This document shows positions 17,518 through 26,333 of a stretch of DNA of 64,000 nucleotides, in pieces. A program made the translations under genes and the position numbers. Source of the DNA: Legionella steigerwaltii (lineage in GTDB: Bacteria > Pseudomonadota > Gammaproteobacteria > Legionellales > Legionellaceae); NCBI RefSeq assembly GCF_001468065.1, contig NZ_LNYZ01000013.1:489118-553117 (forward strand). The letters are read 5' to 3'. Position 1 is the first letter of the stretch. Every line of letters begins with the position of its first letter. A model generated the notes under the pieces. That model saw only the letters and a list, made by a program, of their open reading frames with translations. It had not been told where the DNA came from and searched no databases.

Positions 17518-18138
17518 ATGAGTCAGTTTTTTGCATTACATCCTGACAATCCGCAAGCTCGTTTGTTGAGAAAAGCGGTAAGTATTATTGAGGACGGTGG
17601 ATTAATTGTTTATCCTACAGACTCGGGTTATGCATTAGGTTGCAGCTTAGGGAACAAGGCAGCACTTGAGCGCATTAGAAAACTGCGACAATTGGATAAA
17701 AATCATAATATGACGCTTGTATGTCGTGATCTATCCCAACTTGGCACTTATGCTCGAGTATCCAATCCAATATTCCGATTATTGAAAGCATTCACGCCTG
17801 GTTCTTATACGTTTATTCTTAATGCAACACATGAAGTTCCTCGCTTAATGCTGCATCCCAAAAGGAAAACCCTAGGATTACGTGTTCCTGATAATATGAT
17901 TACACTTTCATTGCTGGAGTGCCTTGAGGCACCATTAATGAGTACTACACTAATTCTTCCAGGTGCTAAGGCTCCATTAAGTGAACCTGAAGCAATTTAT
18001 GATCTTTTGGGAAATCAAATCGACTTGGTTATTGATGGTGGCAATTGTGGGCATGAACCGACGACTGTAGTTGATTTAACTGGTGAGTATCCAGTGATAA
18101 TAAGGGAGGGTAAAGGTGATCCTGAGCCCTTTAAATAA
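17518..18138 (+). CDS. YciO-type Sua5/YrdC-domain protein
   Basis: The protein has 206 residues. The YrdC fold is recognised from GGLIVYPTDSGYALGCSLG, the lysine/arginine pair in KLRQLDKNHNMTLVCRD, FTPGSYTFILNAT, LGLRVPDN and TTVVDLTGEYPVIIREG. It is close to YciO, a paralogue of the threonylcarbamoyl-adenylate synthase TsaC. YciO is not essential for tRNA t6A, so the exact function is uncertain. A ribosome site (GGGGA) precedes the ATG at 17518. The gene starts 12 bases after the PHP gene. Confidence 0.88.
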   Translation: MSQFFALHPDNPQARLLRKAVSIIEDGGLIVYPTDSGYALGCSLGNKAALERIRKLRQLDKNHNMTLVCRDLSQLGTYARVSNPIFRLLKAFTPGSYTFILNATHEVPRLMLHPKRKTLGLRVPDNMITLSLLECLEAPLMSTTLILPGAKAPLSEPEAIYDLLGNQIDLVIDGGNCGHEPTTVVDLTGEYPVIIREGKGDPEPFK

Positions 18139-18161
18139 TTAATTATTAAAAGAGGATATTG

Positions 18162-19376
18162 ATGTCAGCACTATTTAGTTCCAATAAGCGAGTTGTTTCT
18201 GGAATGCGAGTTAGCGGAAGATTACATCTGGGGCACTACCATGGTGTAATAAAAAATTGGATCAAATTACAACATCAATATGATTGCTTCTTTTTTGCAG
18301 CCGATTGGCATGGTTTAACAACACAATATGAAGAGCCAGGTTTTATCGAGAACCATTTATGGGATATGATCGTTGATTGGTTGGCTTGTGGTGTAAATCC
18401 AGGGTTATCACGAATATTTATTCAATCATGGGTACCAGAGCACGCGGAACTGCATTTGCTGTTATCCATGATTACTCCTTTAGGGTGGCTTGAGAGGGTG
18501 CCTAGCTTTAAAGATCAGCAAGAGAAATTAAAAGAAAAGGATTTATCAACTTATGGTTTTTTAGGCTATCCCTTATTACAAAGTGCGGATGTTCTAATTT
18601 ATCATGCTGATTATGTTCCAGTTGGAGAGGATCAGGTATCTCATATTGAACTAACTCGAGAAATTGCGCGTAGGTTTAATCATATCTATGGGAAAGAACC
18701 AAATTTTGAAGAGCTTGTAGCTGAAGCAATTAAAAAGATGGGAAAAAAGAACAGCAAGTATTACAGTGAATTGCGTCGACAATTTCAGGAACATGGAAAT
18801 CATGAGGCGATTAAAACAGCACAAGCTCTTTTAGAAGACCAATCTAACTTATCTATTGGTGATAAAGAGCGTTTATTAGGCTATTTAGAGGGCAGTGGAA
18901 AAATTATTTTACCAGAACCTCATCCAATGCTTACTGAGACTGCCAAGATGCCTGGTCTTGATGGACAAAAAATGTCTAAGTCTTATCACAACACCATTAT
19001 GTTAAGAGAACCGCCAGAACAGGTTGAAAAAAAGATCTTGACTATGCCAACTGATCCCGCGCGAGTCAAACGAACCGATCCGGGTGAACCAGAAAAATGT
19101 CCAGTATGGCAACTCCATAAAATTTACTCAAATAATGAAGTAAAGGATTGGGTGCAAAATGGATGTCGTTCTGCAGGAATTGGTTGTATTGAATGCAAAA
19201 GACCTGTTGTTGATTCGATTAATAAGGAATTACAACCCATCCAGGAAGCGATTGCTGAATATGAATCTGATTTAAGTTCTGTGAAACGAATCGTTTCTGA
19301 AGGGAGTGAGGCCGCTCGAGAAGTGGCTTGTAAAAATTTAAGCACAGTACGAGAGGTCATGGGGCTCGATTATTGA
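18162..19376 (+). CDS. trpS: Tryptophanyl-tRNA synthetase
   Basis: The protein has 404 residues and is a class I synthetase that charges tRNA-Trp. It has the HIGH-equivalent GRLHLGHYHG and the KMSKS loop GQKMSKSYHN. It is about 70 residues longer than the E. coli enzyme because of a basic insertion (around residues 185-255, with KKMGKKNSKYYSEL) and a C-terminal cysteine cluster (CRSAGIGCIECK). This long form occurs in many gammaproteobacteria. GAGGA lies six bases upstream of the ATG. Confidence 0.96.
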   Translation: MSALFSSNKRVVSGMRVSGRLHLGHYHGVIKNWIKLQHQYDCFFFAADWHGLTTQYEEPGFIENHLWDMIVDWLACGVNPGLSRIFIQSWVPEHAELHLLLSMITPLGWLERVPSFKDQQEKLKEKDLSTYGFLGYPLLQSADVLIYHADYVPVGEDQVSHIELTREIARRFNHIYGKEPNFEELVAEAIKKMGKKNSKYYSELRRQFQEHGNHEAIKTAQALLEDQSNLSIGDKERLLGYLEGSGKIILPEPHPMLTETAKMPGLDGQKMSKSYHNTIMLREPPEQVEKKILTMPTDPARVKRTDPGEPEKCPVWQLHKIYSNNEVKDWVQNGCRSAGIGCIECKRPVVDSINKELQPIQEAIAEYESDLSSVKRIVSEGSEAAREVACKNLSTVREVMGLDY

Positions 19377-19411
19377 TGTTCGGTTGCTAAAGAGTCTTTA
19401 AAATTTTTTAG

Positions 19412-19511
19412 CTTGGCTCAGAAAGCGTCGGTTTTGTGTACCGCAGTGTAATTTTACATAGAAGTAAATGAGCAATAGAGTACAAAAATGCCGACGTTTT
19501 ACTGATCAAGG
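19412..19511. repeat. Long imperfect inverted repeat downstream of trpS
   Basis: The outer arms 19412-19441 and 19480-19511 are inverted copies. CTTGGCTCAG faces CTGATCAAGG, and AAAGCGTCGG faces CCGACGTTTT, with small gaps. Inside the loop is a second hairpin (TGTAA TT TTACA). The structure covers about 100 bases of the gap between trpS and scpA. It may be a terminator-like or transposed palindromic element. Its sequence differs from the REP-like family. Confidence 0.55.
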
Positions 19512-19542
19512 TAAGATTTTAAAATAGGTTCTAAAAAGCAAT

Positions 19543-19580
19543 CCTGGGTTACCCGATTAGAAACCAGGTTTCACCCGTTC
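19543..19580. repeat. Possible REP-like remnant upstream of scpA
   Basis: CCTGGGTTACCCG followed by AACCAGGTTTCACCCG contains the words of the REP-like arms in a broken order. It can form a short CCTGG/CCAGG stem. This is a weak call. Confidence 0.3.
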
Positions 19581-19643
19581 TCCTATGTAATATGTGGATC
19601 TTTGAAAGTGCACTGTGTCGAACCAAAAAAATGAGTTGTTAGC

Positions 19644-20438
19644 ATGGACATTGAAATATCAAGCAATCCAGAAATAAAAGCAATAGTTGATGGCAAGGAG
19701 CTTACAGAGCTTCCAGAAGATTTATTTATTCCTCCTGATGCGCTTGAAGTACTGTTGGATTCTTTTAGTGGCCCGCTCGATTTGCTTTTGTATCTGATTC
19801 GCAAACAGAATATTGATATTTTGGATATTCCTATTGTAAGCATTACCAAACAATACCTGCATTACATTCAATTGATGGAGTGCAGACGATTGGAGTTAGC
19901 TGCTGATTATTTATTGATGGCAGCAATGCTTGCAGAAATTAAGTCACGGCTGTTGCTGCCAACCCCAGCTACTAGCGATGATGAAGAGGAAGAAGATCCC
20001 AGAATGGCGCTAGTACGAAAACTTCAAGCCTATGAACAAATTAAAATTGCCGCAGAACTGCTTGATGCGCTCCCTCGACAAGAACGAGATCATTTTATTA
20101 TTCAAGTAGTACCGTCGGAACTTGAGCAGATCATTGTGCACCCAGAAGTAAAGCTCGAGGATTTAATTGATGCAATGAAAACATTATTGCAAAGAGAAGA
20201 ACAAATGAGTCATCATCAGGTCACGCGTGAAGCACTATCTGTTCGTGAGCGTATGAGCCATATTTTGTTGCAACTACAGGAACACAAGGTCTTGGAGTTT
20301 AGTCAATTATTTTCTGTTCAAGAAGGACGAATTGGGTTAGTTGTCTCTTTGTTGGCTATTTTGGAATTAGCAAGACAATCACTTATTGTAATTACACAAA
20401 ACGAAGCATTTTCTCCTATACATTTACAGGCAGCATAA
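19644..20438 (+). CDS. scpA: Segregation and condensation protein A
   Basis: The protein has 264 residues. ScpA is the kleisin that bridges the SMC dimer in bacterial condensin. The core FSGPLDLLLYLIRKQNIDILDIPI and the following helix YLHYIQLMECRRLELAADYLLMAA are highly diagnostic. The C-terminal winged helix (residues about 215-260) carries EFSQLF and ILELARQ. scpB starts two bases after the stop. Legionellales use the Smc-ScpAB system rather than MukBEF. Confidence 0.95.
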   Translation: MDIEISSNPEIKAIVDGKELTELPEDLFIPPDALEVLLDSFSGPLDLLLYLIRKQNIDILDIPIVSITKQYLHYIQLMECRRLELAADYLLMAAMLAEIKSRLLLPTPATSDDEEEEDPRMALVRKLQAYEQIKIAAELLDALPRQERDHFIIQVVPSELEQIIVHPEVKLEDLIDAMKTLLQREEQMSHHQVTREALSVRERMSHILLQLQEHKVLEFSQLFSVQEGRIGLVVSLLAILELARQSLIVITQNEAFSPIHLQAA

Positions 20439-20439
20439 T

Positions 20440-21006
20440 ATGGATGAAAAGGAATTAAAAAACATTGTTGAAGCATTACTCTTAAGTTCTAATGAACCCA
20501 TATCACTTGATAAATTATTAGAAGTTTTTGATGAATGGCAAAGACCTACTAAAGAGTACTTAAGTATTATTATCAATGACTTAAAAGAGGATTATGCATC
20601 ACGATCTTTTGACCTTGTTCATGTTGCAACGGGTTTTATGATCCAAACTAAAAAAGAATACAGTAATTGGATTGCGCGAATGCAAATCGAGAAACCAACT
20701 AAATATTCTCGCGCTTTACTTGAAACTTTAGCTATTATTGCTTATAAGCAACCGGTTACTCGCGCGGATATTGAAGAGTTGCGTGGAGTTGCAGTAAGTA
20801 GTCACATAATAAAAACGTTATTGGAAAGAGAATGGATTCGTATTTCTGGTTATAAAAATGTAGCGGGTAAACCTGCTGTATATACAACAACGAGAGAGTT
20901 TTTAAATTATTTTAATTTAAAATATTTAAATGAACTTCCAGCCTTACCTGAGGTTATGGAAGCATTAACCTTACATAATCCTAATGAAGAGTATATTACC
21001 GAATGA
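20440..21006 (+). CDS. scpB: Segregation and condensation protein B
   Basis: The protein has 188 residues and consists of the two winged-helix domains of ScpB. The second domain has the family signature LETLAIIAYKQPVTRADIEELRGV, followed by LLEREWIRISGYKNVAGKPAVYTTT. It partners ScpA in condensin. It starts two bases after scpA and its end overlaps rluB by four bases (ATGA), giving a scpA-scpB-rluB operon as in many bacteria. Confidence 0.95.
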   Translation: MDEKELKNIVEALLLSSNEPISLDKLLEVFDEWQRPTKEYLSIIINDLKEDYASRSFDLVHVATGFMIQTKKEYSNWIARMQIEKPTKYSRALLETLAIIAYKQPVTRADIEELRGVAVSSHIIKTLLEREWIRISGYKNVAGKPAVYTTTREFLNYFNLKYLNELPALPEVMEALTLHNPNEEYITE

Positions 21007-21743
21007 GCAGCGAAAGGTTACAGAAAATACTAAGCCAGGCAGGTCTTGGATCGCGACGAGAAATGGAACGTTGGATAGAAAATGGTTGGGTACAAGTGAA
21101 TGGAAAACCTGTAAAACTAGGGGATTCAGCAAGTGCCGAAGATAAAATCACTGTAAAAGGAAAACTAATCCCTAATCCTCTTAAGGTAAGGCAAAATATA
21201 CGTATCCTACTTTACCACAAACCTGTTGGTGAAATTTCAAGTAGACATGATCCTAAATTTGAGAAAACGGTTTTTGATCATTTACCCCACTTACGACAAG
21301 GTCGTTGGGTACAAGTAGGCCGCTTGGATTTAAATACTTCTGGATTGCTTATCTTTACTAATAATGGTGATTTAGCCAATCAGTTAATGCATCCTAAATA
21401 CGGATTAGAAAGAGAATATGCAGTGAGAGTTCATGGTCAGGTTAGTCCTGATGCTTTAAATCAGCTTCAAAAAGGGGTAGAGCTTGAAGATGGGATAGCT
21501 AAATTCACACGCTTGGAATTTCGAGGCGGTGAGGGTGCTAACTCTTGGTATCATGTGACTTTGAATGAGGGTCGTAATCGGGAAGTTCGACGTTTGTGGG
21601 AATCACAAGGAGTTGAAGTAAGTCGATTGATACGCATTCGTTACGGTCAATTAACGATGCCAAGATTTTTATCACGTGGACAGTGTTATGAATTATCACC
21701 TAAAGAGGTTACTGAATTTTTAGCTTCTTTACCAAAAGAGTGA
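21003..21743 (+). CDS. rluB: 23S rRNA pseudouridine(2605) synthase
   Basis: The protein has 246 residues. It has an N-terminal S4 RNA-binding domain (SERLQKILSQAGLGSRREME) and the RsuA-type catalytic domain with VGRLDLNTSGLLIFTNNGD, where the Asp is the nucleophile, and LNEGRNREVRRLWE. The class is the RsuA/RluB/E/F group, and the scpAB context points to RluB. It ends 18 bases before a palindromic repeat and converges on the L,D-transpeptidase-like gene. Confidence 0.93.
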   Translation: MSSERLQKILSQAGLGSRREMERWIENGWVQVNGKPVKLGDSASAEDKITVKGKLIPNPLKVRQNIRILLYHKPVGEISSRHDPKFEKTVFDHLPHLRQGRWVQVGRLDLNTSGLLIFTNNGDLANQLMHPKYGLEREYAVRVHGQVSPDALNQLQKGVELEDGIAKFTRLEFRGGEGANSWYHVTLNEGRNREVRRLWESQGVEVSRLIRIRYGQLTMPRFLSRGQCYELSPKEVTEFLASLPKE

Positions 21744-21761
21744 TTGAATTAAAAAGTTTCT

Positions 21762-21847
21762 TGTAGCCTGGGTGAAGGCGCAGCCGGAACCCGGGTTTTC
21801 TGCCATACGATTTCCCTGGTTCCGGCTGCGCCTTCACCCAGGCTACA
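21762..21847. repeat. REP-like palindromic element, copy A (complete)
   Basis: The two arms of 34 bases (21762-21795 and 21814-21847) are inverted copies with a single mismatch and an 18-base loop. The outer ends are TGTAGCCTGGGTG and the inner ends are CCGGAACC. The core is GAAGGCGCAGC. It fills the gap between the convergent rluB and L,D-transpeptidase-like genes and ends only six bases from the stop of the latter, so it may serve as a two-way 3' end structure. Confidence 0.9.
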
Positions 21848-21852
21848 TCGAT

Positions 21853-22611
21853 TTAAACCGTATAGTCTTTCTTGTTAAAGGGTTTTAGTGATTCCGCAAT
21901 TTGTTTATATAATTCAGGAAGCCATCTGGGTTGCGCAAATGTAGAGGTAGATGGTTTATCATTGCGCAAATCATTGGGTGCAATAATCACTTGGATGTTC
22001 TCTAGACCAACACGACGCGCCAAAATAAAAAGCTGGTCTATAGCCAGATCACCTACTGCTAAACAACCTACTGATAAGTTTTTACCGTGTATAAAAATAT
22101 TATTACCTAAATTTCTTCTTCCATCTTGATAACCTTTTTGCTTATCAAAATTATTGGGGTAATTAATCATCATTGACAAATGCATACTACTAAAGGGGTT
22201 AAAATTAACTAGTCTATAAACACCTTCTGGAATTTGCTTGTCATTTTCACGGAGCTTAGGTCCTAATCGGCCACTAAATCCAGTTAAAGGATAGTCGTGG
22301 ACATGTTTCCATTTTTGATCAGGATTTTTAGCCCAGAGTTCTACTTTTCTTTCTGATTTAAAAGCGAGTAAGGCGATTTCGCGTGGAGGATAACTTACTT
22401 TTGCTTTAGCGAAATAAGATTTAAGACGGGGTTCAACTCGTAAGCCATAACGTTTTATTGCTTTATCAACTGCTTGATCCCAATTAAGCTTGTGTGTCAT
22501 GGCATGGCAATTGATGCTCAGCATCATTATGATAAGGGCTAATAACCGTTTCATATAAACATTAAAGTGATGAAGTGTTGGCATGTTATCAAATATTAAC
22601 CCAAAGAACAA
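21853..22611 (-). CDS. L,D-transpeptidase-fold (YkuD) protein, YafK/DpaA-like
   Basis: The protein has 252 residues with a signal-like segment (KRLLALIIMMLSINCHA, about 21-37) and a YkuD catalytic domain. FIHGKNLSVGCLAVGD holds the His and the nucleophilic Cys. The region AFKSERKVELWAKNP and FSGRLGPKLRENDKQIPEG resembles E. coli YafK (DpaA), which detaches Lpp from peptidoglycan, more than the classical Ldt enzymes. A TTG at 22611 is preceded by AGGAGG at five bases. The ATG at 22554, which would begin exactly at the signal peptide, has no visible ribosome site. I keep the longer form, but the start is uncertain. It probably acts in the periplasm. Confidence 0.82.
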   Translation of the reverse strand: MFFGLIFDNMPTLHHFNVYMKRLLALIIMMLSINCHAMTHKLNWDQAVDKAIKRYGLRVEPRLKSYFAKAKVSYPPREIALLAFKSERKVELWAKNPDQKWKHVHDYPLTGFSGRLGPKLRENDKQIPEGVYRLVNFNPFSSMHLSMMINYPNNFDKQKGYQDGRRNLGNNIFIHGKNLSVGCLAVGDLAIDQLFILARRVGLENIQVIIAPNDLRNDKPSTSTFAQPRWLPELYKQIAESLKPFNKKDYTV

Positions 22612-22705
22612 TTTAACCTCCTAGGATCTTGACTAAATCAGGACTACGTAACCCTTATGTAATAATTGAATTTATTGATATATATCTAGGGAGCGTATCC
22701 ATACG

Positions 22706-23311
22706 TTAACTCTTATTTTTTTGTTTCAGTAGTAATTGTTTTTTTACAGGTAATGACAGTTGTGTTGTTATAAAGTCTGGGCTTGTCGCTAAGCGTCCAA
22801 AAGAGGGTAACAAACCATAATGATTTGGACAGAGATACATGACAGAACTGTCTTGGTCAATTTTATAAAAAACGTATTTACTATCACAATAATCTGGTCT
22901 TTCAAAGAGTGCCACTTGCATGATGGGTGTGCCCTCCATCTTATGTTCTATAAAAAATGCATTAATCCAAAGGTTGCTGATTACAATAATTGCGCCAACA
23001 ACTAAGAATGAACTAACAAAGGCGTATATATATTTAAAAGCAGGGCCGTTAACACGTAAATGTGATATGACTTGTATTAACGCAAGGAGCAATATAAGAA
23101 AGTTAAATGAATAGACTCCAGCATTAAAATAATTAAAATACGTTCCAAAAATTTGGTTTCCTGAAAACTGAAAATGAATCAGCACGGCAATAAGACTTAG
23201 CCAAAGAGATGAAATGATGTAATAAATCGCATTTCTTTTAATTCCAATAATAAAGAGGACTAGAGCAATTAATGGAAAAAAAGCTTGGATTAATTTTCCC
23301 AGTGTATACAT
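22706..23311 (-). CDS. Small multi-pass membrane protein, possibly LssZ-like
   Basis: The protein has 201 residues with four or five membrane helices in the first 125, for example FFPLIALVLFIIGI, LWLSLIAVLIHF, FNFLILLLALIQVI and FLVVGAIIVISNLWI. A soluble C-terminal part with two cysteines and little recognisable sequence follows. I suggest an LssZ-like protein only because the neighbouring gene is LssY-like and the known lss locus carries such a protein. No lssB or lssD transporter genes are present nearby. Function is unknown. Confidence 0.5.
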   Translation of the reverse strand: MYTLGKLIQAFFPLIALVLFIIGIKRNAIYYIISSLWLSLIAVLIHFQFSGNQIFGTYFNYFNAGVYSFNFLILLLALIQVISHLRVNGPAFKYIYAFVSSFLVVGAIIVISNLWINAFFIEHKMEGTPIMQVALFERPDYCDSKYVFYKIDQDSSVMYLCPNHYGLLPSFGRLATSPDFITTQLSLPVKKQLLLKQKNKS

Positions 23312-23425
23312 TTGAGCATACTCTCAAAATTAAATGGTATTTACTTTAAAGCCATATAGTTATAACAGTATTTTCTACATATGTATAGATAATGTAAGCT
23401 CAAATGGGTTTTTGAGTGGCCATAG

Positions 23426-23593
23426 CCTGATGAAGGATCACCTCAGTTCTTTTCAATGTAACAATTTAATAATGTTCATTATGCACTTGAAGATAAACCT
23501 CTAGTTTTTGCTAAATATAGGAAGCGTTATCAGGAAATAACGCAAGCTTATAAAGAAATTGAAGAGCAAAGTAGAGATTCTAAATTACCTTAA
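23426..23593 (+). pseudogene. Decayed gene fragment with J-domain-like sequence
   Basis: In one frame this stretch reads PDEGSPQFFSM, a stop at 23459, then FNNVHYALEDKPLV and YRKRYQEITQAYKEIEEQ up to a TAA at 23591-23593. The pattern HPD-like ... F..I..AY..I recalls the end of a DnaJ J-domain. No start, no ribosome site and one internal stop are seen, so it looks like a relic. It lies between the LssZ- and LssY-like genes on the opposite strand. The rest of the 360-base gap shows nothing I can name. Confidence 0.3.
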
Positions 23594-23671
23594 GGCATTA
23601 TTTTGTAACTCATCATTTACAGAAACAATAAAAAATTGGTCATTTATAGATGTGTTATAAAACAAAGCTAC

Positions 23672-25723
23672 TTACTGGGTAAAAGCTTGATTTTTTTCTT
23701 TAATAAGCGTTAAGTAGGGCCGTGTTGGATATAAGGTTGTTTTAATCATGGTATCTGGTAGTTTGATTTGTTTGACTGTAAATACATCTTCATCTTTAAA
23801 CAAATACTTTAATGGATTGATTAAATTTGGAAAATAGCCCTGATTACTCATTTGCTTATTTGCACGATTGGATGGATGAACACTACCTATCCATAAGGGT
23901 TGGTTTGATTCTAATAAATTATAATTTGACTCCCAAACCCTTAACTCCAGTGTTAGCTTAGTTTGCTGATCGGTATATGTCATGACCAAAATAGGTGGTT
24001 TGTTTTCATATAATTGGGTAAATAATGGAAGCTTAACACTGTTTGGTTGCTGATTCATACGCATCAATAAATTGGTAAAAAATGAGTCTGTTTGTGTTTC
24101 CCAACCATTCTTCTCAAGACTATTTTGCAATAAATCTAAACTGCCTGCGAATTGAAGATTTAACAAACTGATTCTCTTACCTATTCTGCTGAATTGATAA
24201 ATTGGGAGAATTGGTTTTTCCTGCTCCCACCATGTTACTTCACTGAGAGTAAATTTTTTATAGTTAGGAGTATGGTTATAAGATAGCGCTTTAAAATTAA
24301 TATAGGTCGATGCAAATGAGGCCAATAGTATACCGATTAAAAGAAGAGAAATCATTAACAATGAATGCGTAGTTTTCTTTTGCAAGATATTGGATTTTCT
24401 ATAAATTAAGCAGTGAATTAAACAAATTGTTGTACCTAAAAAATAAGATGCTAAAACGTCTGTAAGCCAATAATCCCCTAAATAGAGAGAACCTAAACCA
24501 CTAAAGAGTAAAATTGTAAATACGATTGATTTCAGTATATTCGTGAATAAGGTATAGGTACTATTAATGTAAAATAAAATAAATCCGTATAATGCGGTAG
24601 CAACCAGGAGGTTAACTGCTGGAAAGGAGAAGCCGGGTAAAGTGACCAATAGCCCTGATGGTCTCGGGCTGTGAATAAGAGATGTAAGCCATGAAGCAGC
24701 AATACCGCTAAAAAAAATCAGGCTACATAAATAAATAATTGCGGTTTTATTTTTATGGAAAATAAACCAGCAACAACAAATAATAAAGAGGCTAATTATT
24801 GTTGTTGTTGAGGTCAATTGGGTGCAAAAGATGAAAAAAACTTTCAGAGACAATGTATTAAAACTTTGTAAAAACAAATAGGTAGGTAGATTAATATTTA
24901 TGAGACATTGTGTTACAACAGTTAAGACCAGAAGAATCAAAAAACAAAATAAACAGAGCAGGGTTATTAGCACAAGAGAAGCAGTAGGATAGTGATTTGT
25001 TTCACTTTTTGGAGTAAATGCATTATACACATAGGCTAAAAGCGGAGTATTTTTAAGCTTGAGCCAAAAGACATGTAAATGTGAGGTTAAAAAAGAATTT
25101 AATAATCGGATTAATCGTTTTATAAATAAGCCAATAAACCAAAGCCCTGCTAGGCAAACAAGTATTAGCACAAATAAACGTGTTGCACTTTCAGCGGATA
25201 ATTCATGGCTTGCCGCTCCGATTGCAACACCAGGCATGACGTATAATAGAGACCAGCCGATAGCAGACAAAACATTGGCTACAAAAAATCGCCACTGTTT
25301 CATATGCAAAATTCCGGCGATGACTGGAATAATTGAGCGTAGAGGGCCAACAAAGCGACCAATTAATACACTTTTTCCACCATGTGTAGCAAAGAAGTCC
25401 TTGCCGTATTCTATCCATTTAGGATATTTGCTAAATGGCCAAATTTCAGTCAATCGATCACTGTAGTAGTATCCTAGAATGTAACTTAGGCTATCACCAG
25501 CAACAGCACCTAAAATAGCTGCTAATAAAGTAAGATCAATGCGCATAATTCCGGAACCCGCCAGTATACCTATAGCGGTCATAGTGACACTCCCGGGTAC
25601 GATACTGCCTACAATTGCTAGGGACTCGGTCAGGGAAATAAGGAAGGTAATAAATAAAGACCAACGTGGGTTATGTTGCAACCAGTCTGTAAGCGGTTGT
25701 ACGTAGTCAACGAACAAGTTCAT
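23672..25723 (-). CDS. LssY-type DedA / PAP2 / LssY_C fusion membrane protein
   Basis: The protein has 683 residues in three parts. A DedA (SNARE-associated) domain lies at about 15-200, with GDSLSYILGYY, FIGRFVGPLRSIIPVIAG-like sequence and MPGVAIG. A PAP2-like membrane domain follows at about 250-460, and a soluble LssY_C-like domain at about 500-680. The PAP2 motifs are degenerate: RP of motif 1 remains (IHSPRPSG), but the PSGH position reads PAVN and the motif 3 His is Tyr (LGDYWLTDVL). Phosphatase activity of that domain is therefore doubtful. DedA proteins act in lipid carrier flipping. LssY belongs to the Legionella lss locus, but its function is not settled. Confidence 0.82.
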   Translation of the reverse strand: MNLFVDYVQPLTDWLQHNPRWSLFITFLISLTESLAIVGSIVPGSVTMTAIGILAGSGIMRIDLTLLAAILGAVAGDSLSYILGYYYSDRLTEIWPFSKYPKWIEYGKDFFATHGGKSVLIGRFVGPLRSIIPVIAGILHMKQWRFFVANVLSAIGWSLLYVMPGVAIGAASHELSAESATRLFVLILVCLAGLWFIGLFIKRLIRLLNSFLTSHLHVFWLKLKNTPLLAYVYNAFTPKSETNHYPTASLVLITLLCLFCFLILLVLTVVTQCLININLPTYLFLQSFNTLSLKVFFIFCTQLTSTTTIISLFIICCCWFIFHKNKTAIIYLCSLIFFSGIAASWLTSLIHSPRPSGLLVTLPGFSFPAVNLLVATALYGFILFYINSTYTLFTNILKSIVFTILLFSGLGSLYLGDYWLTDVLASYFLGTTICLIHCLIYRKSNILQKKTTHSLLMISLLLIGILLASFASTYINFKALSYNHTPNYKKFTLSEVTWWEQEKPILPIYQFSRIGKRISLLNLQFAGSLDLLQNSLEKNGWETQTDSFFTNLLMRMNQQPNSVKLPLFTQLYENKPPILVMTYTDQQTKLTLELRVWESNYNLLESNQPLWIGSVHPSNRANKQMSNQGYFPNLINPLKYLFKDEDVFTVKQIKLPDTMIKTTLYPTRPYLTLIKEKNQAFTQ

Positions 25724-25730
25724 ATTTTTT

Positions 25731-26333
25731 TCAGGGATAAAATTGTTCTAGAAAATATTGCACAAAATGCTGATTGACTTGATCAATTTGAACATCAGGA
25801 ATGAAATGTCTTATTTGAGTCATTTCCATTTTTGCAAATCCACAAGGATTTATTCCTGAAAAAGGTTTTAAGTCCATATCAACATTAAGCGCAATTCCAT
25901 GATAAGTACAGCCATTTTTTACTCTTAATCCTATTGAGGCTATTTTTTGTTCATTGACATATACTCCTGGTGCACCACAATGAATAGATCCTTCTATTTG
26001 ATATTGTGCAAGAACAGAGATTAGAACCTGTTCTAGCTTACTCACTAGCGATCTTATTCCCAAATTTTTCCTTCTGATATCCATCAAAACATAAGCAACA
26101 AGTTGACCAGGTCCATGATAAGTTACTTGTCCCCCTCGATCAGATTGAACTATGGATATGGATTCAGGATTTAGTATGTGCTCAGGCTTTCCTGCCTGTC
26201 CTTGGGTATAAACAGGAAAATGCTCTAAAAGCCAAAGCTCATCAGATGTGCTTTCCTCACGATTTTGGGTAAACTCTTTCATTCGCAGCCAAACTTCATT
26301 GTAATCTCGAATACCTAGCTGTCGTATTTTCAT
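25731..26333 (-). CDS. lipB: Octanoyl-[acyl-carrier-protein] transferase
   Basis: The protein has 200 residues. LipB moves octanoyl from ACP to lipoyl domains, for example those of the aceF product in this window. Signatures are [17 protein letters not shown], the catalytic Lys in [17 protein letters not shown] and the catalytic Cys in [13 protein letters not shown]. The start codon abuts the ybeD stop (TAATG, one shared base). The order dacA-ybeD-lipB is the same as in E. coli. lipA is not in the window directly downstream, where the LssY-like gene follows instead. Confidence 0.96.
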   Translation of the reverse strand: MKIRQLGIRDYNEVWLRMKEFTQNREESTSDELWLLEHFPVYTQGQAGKPEHILNPESISIVQSDRGGQVTYHGPGQLVAYVLMDIRRKNLGIRSLVSKLEQVLISVLAQYQIEGSIHCGAPGVYVNEQKIASIGLRVKNGCTYHGIALNVDMDLKPFSGINPCGFAKMEMTQIRHFIPDVQIDQVNQHFVQYFLEQFYP

